Shown piece by piece: positions 24,094 to 32,098 of a stretch of 35,732 bases of DNA (position 1 is its first letter; every line of letters begins with the position of its first letter). Made by a program: the position numbers and the translations under genes. The notes under the pieces were generated by a model, which searched no databases, had not been told where the DNA came from, and saw only the letters and a list, made by a program, of their open reading frames with translations. The stretch spans positions 1 to 35,732 of the forward strand of contig JAKAYF010000015.1 of the NCBI GenBank assembly GCA_021816465.1, given 5' to 3'. Source of the stretch: Nitrospirota bacterium (GTDB taxonomy: Bacteria > Nitrospirota > Leptospirillia > Leptospirillales > Leptospirillaceae).

Positions 24094-24679
24094 GGCTTAC
24101 CTCCTTCAAAAAGAAGTTTTTTCCAAAGACCAAACCGATAACGACTACCCACCACACTTCCTGACAGGAAAAGACTCCGCCCGTACGAAGAGCGAAACCG
24201 CATCCCGAAGCGGCCAGCCCGAAAGGAACATCGCCCGGCGGTTGACAACCTATGAATAATTTCAGATGGTGGGGATGGTTCAGGATACCCCTGAATTGCC
24301 TGTTGTCAATTGAGACGAAAAATCCATGTCAGGAAAGAAAAAGTGCATGAAGAAACATCTGTCCGGAAGTCACGCTCCGGGAAGTTTCATGGAGAGTTTG
24401 CGGGCTTGAACCAACTGCTCAGGAGACATTTTTCTCGAGAGGTAGAGGATCTCCCTTTTGACAACCATCCAAGTCTTCGAGTGTGCCCTCGAGGCATTGA
24501 GCACCCTTGATAGCCATGCATACGCCATGACCCGATCCCTGGGAACGCCCTGTCCCTGGGCATAGCAGATCCCAAGTCCATAGGCAGCGACAATCGATCC
24601 CAGCGCCGCTGACTTCTTGTACCAGAAAACGGCTCTGGAGAAGTCCTGAGGAACACCGTTCCTCCATACCTACGCAAAG

Positions 24680-25882
24680 CTAACCATAGGTCGCTTTGCT
24701 GCTGGATTCCTGCTTCACCGAGGCTGGTTTCGTCTTGAGCTTGCGCCCAAGGCCAGAGCCTTCCTCTCCACAGGCTGAGACGGTGGAACTCACCGCCAGA
24801 TTCTTCAAGTTGATTGCTGCGTTTACATCTCGATCATGAACCGAACCACACGCAGGGCACACCCACTCGCGTACCGCCAGCGGCAACGTTTCGAGCTTTT
24901 GACCGCAATCCGAACACGTTTTACTACTCGGATACCAGCGGTCGGCCACGACGATCATTCCGCCGCGCTGTGCCGCCTTGTACTCCAGTTGCCGCCGGAA
25001 CTCGAAGAAGCCCATATCAGACACGGCGCGCGACAAGTGCCGGTTTTTGACCATGCCACGCACGTTCAAGTCCTCGATGGCGATGGTATGGAACCGGCAC
25101 GTCAGGTCCGTCGTGAGTTTATGGAGCGCATCCTTGCGGATATTGCCGACTCTGGCGTGCAGCCTTGCCAGTTTCACCTTCGCCTTCTTGCGATTCTCCG
25201 AACCTTGGACCTTGCGCGACAGGCTGCGCGACAGCCGTTGCAGCTTGGACAGCAAAGCCTTGTGCGCCTTCGGCCCGGTGATGGCCTCTCCCGTTGAGAG
25301 CGTTGTCAGCACCGATACGCCCAAATCCACACCCACCACGCCTTGGTTTTTGGCCTTGGGCAGATGTGAATCGTCCGGGGTATCGACGGTGATGCTGACA
25401 AACCAGCGGTCGGCCACACGGGAGACCGTGGCCGACATGATTTTGCCTGTGACGCGCAACGTCTCCCGCATCCGCACCCAGCCAAGATTGGGGATGCGGA
25501 TGCGGGAACCGTCGATGCTGAATTGATCGTTGGTCAGGCTGAATCGGTCGTGCAGACCTTTTTTCCTGAACTTCGGGAATTTGGCGCGACCAGCAAAGAA
25601 GTTCTTGAATGCCGCACCCAACTGGATAATCGCCATCTGTGGCGCGTTCTTGGTGATTTCCAGCATCCAGGGAAACCGCTCGCCCTTGATGTCGTTGAGT
25701 TGGCGGCGCAGCGCCATTTGCGACGGCTTGGGCATCGACGCATCTGCTTTGCACGCCTCGTACTGTCGTTGCCATTCGGCAAGCGCCCAGTTGTAAGCGA
25801 AACGCGCCGTCCCGGCAGCGCGGGCAAAGTAAGTCGCCTGCGCGTTGTTCGGGTCGAGCGCGATCTTGTGGGCGATCAGCAT
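24680..25882 (-). CDS. tnpB: TnpB RNA-guided nuclease of IS607-family element
   Basis: TnpB proteins are RNA-guided DNA endonucleases ancestral to Cas12. The 400 residues carry the full RuvC triad: Asp186 in G-V-V-G-V-D-L-G, Glu270 in T-I-A-I-E-D-L-N-V, and Asp352 in H-D-R-D-V-N-A-A-I-N. A zinc finger has Cys323, Cys326, Cys342 and Cys345 (C-S-D-C-G and C-P-A-C-G). The N-terminal wedge/REC part includes F-P-K-F-R-K-K-G and F-S-L-T-N-D-Q-F. The start is ATG 25882 (M-L-I-A-H-K-I), overlapping the tnpA stop by seven bases; the frame is open further upstream inside tnpA. It is probably active. Its guide RNA would come from the tnpB 3' end and the short right end. Confidence 0.92.
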   Translation of the reverse strand: MLIAHKIALDPNNAQATYFARAAGTARFAYNWALAEWQRQYEACKADASMPKPSQMALRRQLNDIKGERFPWMLEITKNAPQMAIIQLGAAFKNFFAGRAKFPKFRKKGLHDRFSLTNDQFSIDGSRIRIPNLGWVRMRETLRVTGKIMSATVSRVADRWFVSITVDTPDDSHLPKAKNQGVVGVDLGVSVLTTLSTGEAITGPKAHKALLSKLQRLSRSLSRKVQGSENRKKAKVKLARLHARVGNIRKDALHKLTTDLTCRFHTIAIEDLNVRGMVKNRHLSRAVSDMGFFEFRRQLEYKAAQRGGMIVVADRWYPSSKTCSDCGQKLETLPLAVREWVCPACGSVHDRDVNAAINLKNLAVSSTVSACGEEGSGLGRKLKTKPASVKQESSSKATYG

Positions 25883-26499
25883 GATGCAGCTTCCACGGCC
25901 TGTTTCATGCCATCGAGCAGCTTCTGGTTCTTGCGCGAGCGGCTGCCGTACAAGCGGGCACTGAAGACTGTGATGATCTCCAGCACGTCTTTCGCCAAAT
26001 CTTCCTCGAACGTCGTATCGACACCTTTGTTGATGATGAGCACCTCCACGTCTTTCGCCTCGCAAATCGCAAACACCAGCTCTGCACCAAAGCGCAACAG
26101 GCGGTCTTTGTGGGTGACGACCAAGCGACCGACGCGCCCTTCGATGATTTCATCGAGCAGCCGTTTCAAGCCTTTTTTGTTGTAGTTCATGCCGGAACCC
26201 AGATCGGCAATCACCTCGAATGTCCAGCCCTGCCTGGCGCAATAAAGCTCAAGCACCTGCTTTTGCCGTTCCAGATCGTCTTTCTGATCGTGACTGGAAA
26301 CGCGGGCATAGGCAATCGTTTTGCGGTCTTGGGGCGCGGCGTGAAACAACTCCGGCTTGAGTTTGGCAAGGTCATACCGGCGCTGCCGTCCCGCTGTGCG
26401 CTCCGGTATCAGCTTGCCTTCGGCCTCCCAGCGCCGCAGCGTCGTAATCGACACACCCAGTGCTTCGGAGGCTTCTCCTATCGCTACATATCTATCCAT
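25876..26499 (-). CDS. tnpA: IS607-family serine recombinase TnpA
   Basis: This is a 207-residue transposase. An N-terminal MerR-like helix-turn-helix (I-G-E-A-S-E-A-L-G-V-S-I-T-T-L-R-R-W-E) is followed by a serine-recombinase domain with the nucleophile in Y-A-R-V-S-S-H-D-Q-K-D-D-L-x-R-Q and the downstream R-L-L-R-F-G-A-E-L. The reversed order (HTH first) is typical of IS607. It catalyses strand exchange at a GG dinucleotide without target duplication, as seen here in the Sel1 gene. The start is ATG 26499. It is translationally coupled to tnpB. Confidence 0.93.
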   Translation of the reverse strand: MDRYVAIGEASEALGVSITTLRRWEAEGKLIPERTAGRQRRYDLAKLKPELFHAAPQDRKTIAYARVSSHDQKDDLERQKQVLELYCARQGWTFEVIADLGSGMNYNKKGLKRLLDEIIEGRVGRLVVTHKDRLLRFGAELVFAICEAKDVEVLIINKGVDTTFEEDLAKDVLEIITVFSARLYGSRSRKNQKLLDGMKQAVEAASC

Positions 26500-27269
26500 A
26501 ATGGAAAGTATAGATTAGCTATAAATAGATTTCAAGTGAACTGTTCGAACCCTGTCCATACTTGTAGAGGGACCCGAGCATTGCCATCGCCTGAGGATCA
26601 TTTCTCGACACTGCAACCCTGAACCATTTTCTTGCCTTTAAAAAATCCTTCCGGCCCAGAAGACCATCCTGATAGATCACGCCCAGATCCGTCGCAGCAC
26701 CGGCATCTCCCCCCGATGCCGCCTTTCGGTACCATTTGACCGCCTCGGGAATATCTTTTGAGACACCGAGCCCGGAAGCATAAAGTGTTCCCATCCAGCT
26801 TTCCCCGTTGACGAAACCCTGATCGGCCGCTTTCTGGAACCAATCCCTTGCAATCAGATAGTTTGCCTGGACACCTTCTCCATAGAAGTAGGCAGCTCCA
26901 ACGTTGGTTTCCGCAACAGGGCTGCCCGTTCTGGCCGCCTCCAGATACCATCTGAAAGCGGCCGCCGGATCTTTCCTGCCGTTTTTGCCTCTCAAGTAGT
27001 AATCACCCAAAACGATTTGGGACCAGATATCTCCATCTCTGGCAAGTCGGGTCAACTGCAGGAAAGATTGGTGATCCCCCCACTTCAGCTTTATGGGCTA
27101 GCAGTACTGCTTCCTTTTTTGTCAGGGGATAGGAAATGTGAGGAACAAACAGAAGAAAAGCGAAAGAGACGAGGGAGACCAGAATCCCCCTCATTCTCGT
27201 CCTGAAAGAAAAACTACGGATGCCAAGTGCCAGATTGCGCTGGACCTGACAGGACTTCTCCGGCATTTT

Positions 27270-28313
27270 TCAATCCAGCGATTTCATATCGATAACAAAA
27301 CGGTAGCGGACATCGCCAGCCAGGGTCCTGTCATAAGCTTTATTGATTTCATCTGCAGCAATGACCTCGACATCCGCACCGATATTTTCTTTTCCGCAAA
27401 AATCCAGAAGCTCCTGTGTTTCCGAAAGACCGCCGATCAAGGAGGCCGTCAGGGTCCTCCGTCTGGCTATGAGGCTGAAAGCATGGACGGCAAGAGGAGA
27501 CTCGGGAACACCGACCAGAACCATTGCTCCGTCGCGTTTTAAAAGCCCCAGATAGAGATTGGGATCATGCGGAGCTGAAATGGTGTCGATAATCACGTCA
27601 AGCGTTTCAGAAAGGCGGGCAACGGCAGAAGAATCTTTGGTATTGACAAACCCGGTTGCTCCGAGTGCCTTGCTGTCAGCTTCCTTTTTCGGGGAATGAG
27701 AAAGCACGGTCACTTCCGCTCCCATTCTCGACGCAAGCTTGACAGCCATGTGTCCCAAACCTCCAAGGCCCATAACACCCACCCGGGTCCCTTTTCCGAC
27801 CTTGAACCTTCGAAGGGGAGAGTATGTTGTGATTCCTGCACACAATAGGGGGGCAACTGTTTCAAGGGACAGATTGTCCGGAATCCTGAGCGCGTAGTCT
27901 TCCCGAATCACGATATGGCGGGAATATCCGCCCTGGGTCAAATTCCCGTCCCTGTCCTTCGAGTTGTAAGTCCAGACCAGCCCCCCCGTACAGTACTGCT
28001 GCAACCCTTCCTTGCAAGACTGGCAACTTCCGCAGGAATCAACAAAACAGCCGATGCCGGCAGCATCGCCGACAGCAAAACGCTTTGCAGCACTCCCTGT
28101 CCTGACAACACGACCCACAATCTCATGTCCGGGAACAAGGGGAAAGGTTGCGCCGCCCCATTCATCCTTAACCTGATGGATATCCGAGTGACAAATCCCG
28201 CAATAAAGGATCTCGACCAGAATATCGTTGGGAGCAAGCTCTCTTCTCGAAAAGGAAAAAGGTACAAGAGGCTGCCCTGCCTCCATTGCCGCATAACCCT
28301 TCGTCTGAATCAT
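27270..28313 (-). CDS. Zinc-dependent alcohol dehydrogenase (NADP-aldehyde reductase type)
   Basis: This is a 347-residue medium-chain dehydrogenase/reductase. The catalytic zinc ligands are in C-G-I-C-H-S-D-I-H and G-H-E-I-V-G-R-V; the structural zinc site shows C-G-S-C-Q-S-C-K-E-G-L-Q-Q-Y-C. The Rossmann motif is V-G-V-M-G-L-G-G-L-G-H-M-A. The overall pattern fits the cinnamyl-alcohol-dehydrogenase/YahK (Ahr) group, which reduces aldehydes with NADPH. It lies 177 bases downstream of sat on the same strand, with a hairpin between, so it is probably a separate unit. The interrupted Sel1 gene begins 75 bases after its stop. Confidence 0.93.
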   Translation of the reverse strand: MIQTKGYAAMEAGQPLVPFSFSRRELAPNDILVEILYCGICHSDIHQVKDEWGGATFPLVPGHEIVGRVVRTGSAAKRFAVGDAAGIGCFVDSCGSCQSCKEGLQQYCTGGLVWTYNSKDRDGNLTQGGYSRHIVIREDYALRIPDNLSLETVAPLLCAGITTYSPLRRFKVGKGTRVGVMGLGGLGHMAVKLASRMGAEVTVLSHSPKKEADSKALGATGFVNTKDSSAVARLSETLDVIIDTISAPHDPNLYLGLLKRDGAMVLVGVPESPLAVHAFSLIARRRTLTASLIGGLSETQELLDFCGKENIGADVEVIAADEINKAYDRTLAGDVRYRFVIDMKSLD

Positions 28314-28448
28314 CTCAACTGTTCCTCTCTGTCAAAATCTGATATTCGTCCATGGTTGTCGACAGAATTTTCCCCCAAAAAAAGTCTGGGGTCAAACCAA
28401 AAGACATCCCGTGAAGATCACAGCATTTCGAAAAATTCAGAGGAGGAA

Positions 28449-28471
28449 CCGGAAGGAAAAGATCCTTCCGG
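28449..28471 (-). terminator. Candidate terminator after sat
   Basis: CCGGAAGGA and TCCTTCCGG form a perfect 9-bp stem with a 5-base loop, 18 bases past the sat stop. On the minus strand TTCCTCCTC follows, so the T-run is poor. It is strong enough as a hairpin to pause or end aprA-aprB-sat transcription. Confidence 0.5.
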
Positions 28472-28489
28472 CAAAATGGTGGGAGATGT

Positions 28490-29662
28490 TCAGGAAGCAG
28501 TGTTTGCCGCTTTGGTGTAATGGCTGATCAGGATTTTGGCCACTTCAGGCCTGGTCATCTCCGGAGGCGGAGCGATTCCTTCACGAAGCATCTTTCGAAC
28601 CTGTGTCCCTGACAGAAGAACCCTTGAGTCCTCGGAATGTCCACAGGTCTTGTGGGAAGCCATCGCTTCACAGGACCGGCAATAATATGCCGTATCGAAA
28701 AAGATGGGCACAATTCCCAGATCGTCGTAATCAAACTCCTTTAACAGGTCGTGTGCCTCAAAAGGGCCATAATAAGAACCAACCCCTGCATGATCCCGAC
28801 CGACAATAAAATGGGTACACCCGTAGTTCTTGCGAATAAGGGCGTGGAAAAGGGCCTCTCTCGGGCCCGCATATCTCATCGAACCGGGAAAAACGCCAAG
28901 AACAACCCGGTTGGAAGGATAGTACCGGGACAAGAGGGCCTCGTAGCAATCCATCCTCACGGAAGCCGGAACATCATCCTCCTTTGTCTCTCCTACCAGC
29001 GGGTGGAGAAGGAGACCATCGACCAGCTCGAGCGCGCACTTCTGAATATACTCATGGGCTCGGTGAATGGGATTTCTGGTCTGAAAACCAACAACAGTCG
29101 ACCAGCTGTGATGGTTGAAAAGATTTCTCGTCTCTGTCGGGGTCATCCGTCTGTTGGAAAAAACGCCTCCTGACAGATTTTCGACAACGCGAACCTTTCC
29201 TGCCACAGCATATGGCGAAACGGATAAAAGATAGCTCACCCCCGGATGAGCCGGATCTTCCGTCCGATAGACCTCCCGGGCCTCTTTCCTGATATCCCGC
29301 TTGTACACATCGCTGACATTGAGGGCGGCCAGGATCTTTCCATGCTCATCCTTCAAGGCGACCAGATCCCCCTTCTTCAATGTTTTTGCCAGCGCTTCAA
29401 GAACAGGCAAAACAACAGGAAGCGGAAAGAGGAGACCATTAGGAAGCCTCATTCGTTCGACAACGGAACTCCATGCGGCTTCATCCATAAAACCATCGAG
29501 AGGAGAAAGCCCTCCTTCGGACAATAAGATAAGGTCAGAGATCTCCCGTGGATCCAGTGTCACGGATGGAGCCTTTTTCAACTCCCTGAGAAGAGAGTCC
29601 TTTTCCTGCGGATCCACGGAGTTGATCACGAGAGATCCTCCGTGAGGTACCGATAACGTCAT
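28490..29662 (-). CDS. sat: Sulfate adenylyltransferase (ATP sulfurylase)
   Basis: The enzyme joins sulfate and ATP to adenylylsulfate (APS) and pyrophosphate, or runs in reverse during sulfur oxidation. The 390 residues contain the nucleotide motifs F-Q-T-R-N-P, H-R-A-H-E, and G-R-D-H-A-G, a PUA-like N-terminal domain (G-L-S-P-L-D-G-F), and a cysteine/histidine stretch Y-Y-C-R-S-C-E-A-M-A-S-H-K-T-C that may bind zinc, as in the homomeric Sat of sulfate reducers and archaea. AAAGGGA precedes ATG 29662. It follows aprB by 122 bases (29663-29784), where I see no gene or terminator, so it is probably co-transcribed with aprA and aprB. Confidence 0.95.
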   Translation of the reverse strand: MTLSVPHGGSLVINSVDPQEKDSLLRELKKAPSVTLDPREISDLILLSEGGLSPLDGFMDEAAWSSVVERMRLPNGLLFPLPVVLPVLEALAKTLKKGDLVALKDEHGKILAALNVSDVYKRDIRKEAREVYRTEDPAHPGVSYLLSVSPYAVAGKVRVVENLSGGVFSNRRMTPTETRNLFNHHSWSTVVGFQTRNPIHRAHEYIQKCALELVDGLLLHPLVGETKEDDVPASVRMDCYEALLSRYYPSNRVVLGVFPGSMRYAGPREALFHALIRKNYGCTHFIVGRDHAGVGSYYGPFEAHDLLKEFDYDDLGIVPIFFDTAYYCRSCEAMASHKTCGHSEDSRVLLSGTQVRKMLREGIAPPPEMTRPEVAKILISHYTKAANTAS

Positions 29663-29784
29663 TTTTTCCCTTTCCGATTAACAGTTCAGCAGAGTTGACA
29701 TTCTTCCCGCAGCCGACGCCGGGGAGATCAAGAGCCATGGAGAACTTCCGGATGTTGAGCAGAAATGGATGAAGACGGCCATCG

Positions 29785-30138
29785 TCAGGCCCCGCCCATC
29801 TCTGCGATCAGGTCATCGGGAACACGTGTTGGCGCGTCAAAAAATTCAGGATCCTTTCCTGCCGTTTCAAGAGTCCAGCGGATCGTTTCCCTCCTGACCT
29901 TCGGCATCAGCCTGGCATTTTCCGCGGCCACTGAATACGGCAGGACCACCTCGACTGCCCCTACAGGACAGGGCTTGACGCAGGCATAGCAGTCCCAGCA
30001 ATCGGCCTGGACACGCATAAAAGCCTTCTGGTCTTCTTTGCGGATCCCGACAAGATCCCCCGGGCAAGCCATGACACATCTTGCCTCGGGAAGTTTCACA
30101 CATCCATGACAAACATTCAGATCAATGCGAATTCCCAT
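29785..30138 (-). CDS. aprB: Adenylylsulfate reductase, beta subunit
   Basis: AprB carries two [4Fe-4S] clusters that pass electrons to or from the AprA flavin. The 117 residues show both sets: C-H-G-C with C-V-M-A-C-P, and C-W-D-C-Y-A-C-V-K-P-C-P-V-G-A-V. Only a short C-terminal tail follows (to E-M-G-G-A), less than the wrapping tail of sulfate-reducer AprB (about 145-165 residues), so it is a compact form. AAGGAGG precedes ATG 30138. It overlaps aprA by 17 bases. Together with sat this makes the APS module; no qmo, dsr or hdr genes are in the window. Confidence 0.92.
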   Translation of the reverse strand: MGIRIDLNVCHGCVKLPEARCVMACPGDLVGIRKEDQKAFMRVQADCWDCYACVKPCPVGAVEVVLPYSVAAENARLMPKVRRETIRWTLETAGKDPEFFDAPTRVPDDLIAEMGGA

Positions 30139-31870
30139 GAAACACCTCCTTATCCTCCTGATGGCCACCTTTCAAGTCGCCTCCCCCGTCAAGAGGCCTG
30201 AAAACGATCCTTGTCTCTCCCGTCTCAAGATCCCGCACCGAGTTGACAAACACGGACCAGTTCTCCGGATCCATATCAGGAAAGTCTGTGCGGCTTTGAA
30301 AACCTGGCCATCGACTTTCCTTTCTTGCCCTGAGATGGGCAACAAGAACCCGGGAAACATCAATCCGGTCAACAACCTCATGGGCATTCATCAGTTCATG
30401 AAGATCGCCTGCCTTCATCCGGGGAAGGTCCGACACAATCCTCTGAAGGTAGTTATCCGCCATGGAAAGCCCCGCCTCATTCATTTTATAAGCAGTCCGG
30501 ATCCCGCCGGCATACTCGTCCATGACTTTCTGCATGCGTTCCTCAATCTCCTCAGGAGAATACTCGCCGTCTGCGTGATCAAGATACGAAAACACACGGT
30601 CCTCCTCTTCTGTCACCTGGGCAAGATCGAGGCCAGGAATCGGGCGATTTTCATCCCGAATTTCCGAAAGAGCTGTCATTGCAGCGATCTTTCCTTCGGC
30701 AAAACACCCTGAAACAAACTTGTAAGGGGCCCCTCCCGCCACATCTCCAGCGGCGAAAAGATTCGGAAGAGTCGTGCGCCTTCCGGCATCAACCCAGTAT
30801 CCTGCCTGGCAATGGCCTCCGACAACATAGGGCTCTGTCCCGCAGATTTCGATCGGATCCCGTCCGGGATCGATATCACTTGACGCCCAATAGAGAACAG
30901 TATTGGGATACATGTCCAGATAGGCTTCCTTGAGCTTTTTGACCCGATCATCGGATAGATGCCTTGTATCCATGAAACATGGCCCCCGCCCCTCCTCGAT
31001 CTCCTTCATCGGAGCGGCAAGCCGTATCGGGGTGGGGGCACCCTCCCCGCCCCATTCGGACCATCTGAGCTTCATGAACTCTTCTCCGAGCGCATTGACC
31101 TGTGGGGCCCCAAAACCAAGAGCCAGCGTCCCTGTTGGGGCCAGGGTCTCTTTTGTCCTCAAGGCAATGAACCGATGCTCAAAGCTTGTCATCTCTGCAC
31201 CGGCCCTGATGCCGATTGCATATCCGGCGCCGGTGTTGAAGGGGGAATACCACATCTTGTGGCGGGCGGCGCCTTCATTGTTCGGACGATAAAGCCCTGA
31301 AGCGCCACCAGTTGCGACGATCGTTTTTTTCGACCTGGCGACATAAAAATCTCCGTCGCGAACACCAAATCCCATGGCGCCGGTAACAGCCCCTCCATGA
31401 AGCATGAGATTCGTGACAACAACCCGGTTCAGGACCGTCACACCCGACTCAACCACTTTTCTCGCCAGAATAGATTTCAGGGATTCCCCATGAATCTTGA
31501 TGTTCCAGCGGCCACGAGGGGAATACTGGCCATTTTCGTCTTTCACAATAGGCAACCCCATCTGCTCGAGTTCCCGGACGACCTCCGAGAAGAGCTCCGC
31601 CTGTGTTCTAACAAGATCTTCCCTTAAAATCCCCATGGAATCGAATCGGACATAATCCACAAAAGAGTCGACGGTTTCCCCCGGGTTGATATAGGCGTTG
31701 ATCGCATTCATTCCTCCGGCAAGGCAGCCGGAACGGTCGATATGAGCCTTCTCAAGGATCAGCACACGAATATCGGGGGAAGCTCTTCTTGCACTGATGG
31801 CCGCAAAGCAACCCGCCGTTCCCCCTCCAATGATCAACAGGTCTGTCTCGTGAATTTGACGCTTGACCAT
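30122..31870 (-). CDS. aprA: Adenylylsulfate reductase, alpha subunit
   Basis: This flavoprotein catalyses APS + 2 e- to AMP + sulfite or the reverse. The 582 residues begin with the FAD Rossmann motif L-L-I-I-G-G-G-T-A-G-C-F-A-A and the flavin segment R-S-G-C-L-A-G-G-M-N-A-I-N. Later come I-V-A-T-G-G-A-S-G-L-Y-R, G-G-H-C-Q-A-G-Y-W-V and the FAD-binding N-L-F-A-A-G-D-V-A-G-G. It belongs to the fumarate reductase-like flavoprotein superfamily; these details fit AprA. GGGAGGGG just before ATG 31870 decides the start; the frame opens slightly earlier at 31894. It is first in the aprA-aprB-sat operon, under the promoter at 31931-31959. The reaction direction (assimilation or sulfite oxidation) cannot be read here. 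Confidence 0.95.
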   Translation of the reverse strand: MVKRQIHETDLLIIGGGTAGCFAAISARRASPDIRVLILEKAHIDRSGCLAGGMNAINAYINPGETVDSFVDYVRFDSMGILREDLVRTQAELFSEVVRELEQMGLPIVKDENGQYSPRGRWNIKIHGESLKSILARKVVESGVTVLNRVVVTNLMLHGGAVTGAMGFGVRDGDFYVARSKKTIVATGGASGLYRPNNEGAARHKMWYSPFNTGAGYAIGIRAGAEMTSFEHRFIALRTKETLAPTGTLALGFGAPQVNALGEEFMKLRWSEWGGEGAPTPIRLAAPMKEIEEGRGPCFMDTRHLSDDRVKKLKEAYLDMYPNTVLYWASSDIDPGRDPIEICGTEPYVVGGHCQAGYWVDAGRRTTLPNLFAAGDVAGGAPYKFVSGCFAEGKIAAMTALSEIRDENRPIPGLDLAQVTEEEDRVFSYLDHADGEYSPEEIEERMQKVMDEYAGGIRTAYKMNEAGLSMADNYLQRIVSDLPRMKAGDLHELMNAHEVVDRIDVSRVLVAHLRARKESRWPGFQSRTDFPDMDPENWSVFVNSVRDLETGETRIVFRPLDGGGDLKGGHQEDKEVFHGNSH

Positions 31871-31897
31871 TTCCCCTCCCAAAATGTTCGGCACTTC

Positions 31898-31944
31898 TTT
31901 ATGTATATAATGGTTAGTAACTTATTAACCATTATATACATAAA
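31898..31944. promoter_or_regulatory. 19-bp perfect inverted repeat over the aprA -10 and start site, probable operator
   Basis: Arms TTTATGTATATAATGGTTA (31898-31916) and its exact reverse complement (31926-31944) flank nine bases. The right arm covers the aprA TATAAT and the nine-base centre covers the likely start site. It is AT-rich, lacks a T-run and sits at a promoter, so it is an operator rather than a terminator. A dimeric or tetrameric repressor bound here would block polymerase. Its identity is unknown. Confidence 0.75.
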
Positions 31945-31959
31945 AAGAGCGCTTGTCAA
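31931..31959 (-). promoter_or_regulatory. Perfect-consensus sigma-70 promoter for aprA
   Basis: On the minus strand TTGACA (31959-31954) and TATAAT (31936-31931) are separated by exactly 17 bases, matching both hexamers of the consensus. The expected start is near 31924, about 54 bases before the aprA ATG. The -10 lies inside the right arm of a 19-bp inverted repeat. Confidence 0.85.
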
Positions 31960-32098
31960 TTGCCTTTCAAAACACATCCCGGGAGAACCCAAGGAGAATC
32001 GACTGGTCGCATCAGTACCGAAACATGAAGGTGAGGAAAAACGCAAGGAAAGACTCAGGGAAAAGACTTCAAGAAAGAGAACGCAGGCATATCCTCCC

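Larger units (their letters stand above)
24658..26549 (-). mobile_element. IS607-family insertion sequence (TnpA serine recombinase + TnpB)
   Basis: The limits come from the interrupted Sel1 gene: left flank CAGGG, right flank GGTGTTCC, with a shared GG core and no longer target duplication, which is the IS607 pattern. About 1.89 kb contain tnpA then tnpB on the minus strand, overlapping by seven bases. Only 22 bases separate the tnpB stop from the right end, and 50 bases the left end from tnpA. GC content looks higher than in the interrupted gene. Both genes are intact, suggesting a recent arrival. Confidence 0.85.
24370..27194 (-). pseudogene. Sel1-repeat secreted protein, split by IS607 element and frameshifted
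   Basis: The N-terminal part (27194-26550) has a signal peptide (M-R-G-I-L-V-S-L-V-S-F-A-F-L-L-F) and several Sel1 repeats of the form A-x-x-W-Y-R-K-A-A-S-G-G-D-A-G-A. The C-terminal part (24657-24370) continues G-V-P-Q-D-F-S-R-A-V-F-W-Y-K-K-S-A and ends S-P-E-Q-L-V-Q-A-R-K-L-S-M-K-L-P-G-A. Between them lies a whole IS607-family element. Joining the flanks at its GG core gives Y-G-Q-G-V-P-Q-D, exactly a Sel1 pattern. A second defect is an extra G in the G6 tract (27076-27081, C6 on plus); with five G's the frame reads A-E-V-G-D-H-Q-S-F-L-Q-L. Repairing both gives 310 codons. Sel1 proteins are solenoid scaffolds for protein contacts; this one would be exported. Confidence 0.88.

Noticed and set aside
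24387-24677. A separate small minus-strand gene
   Set aside because: In the adjacent frame the same DNA encodes the C-terminal Sel1 repeats, which join exactly to the upstream part of that gene.
28449-28471. A regulatory operator for the alcohol dehydrogenase
   Set aside because: The GC-rich hairpin lies next to the sat stop and looks more like a transcript-end structure.
29535-29738. A small gene between aprB and sat
   Set aside because: The frame overlaps the start of sat, has no ribosome-binding site and no recognisable protein pattern.
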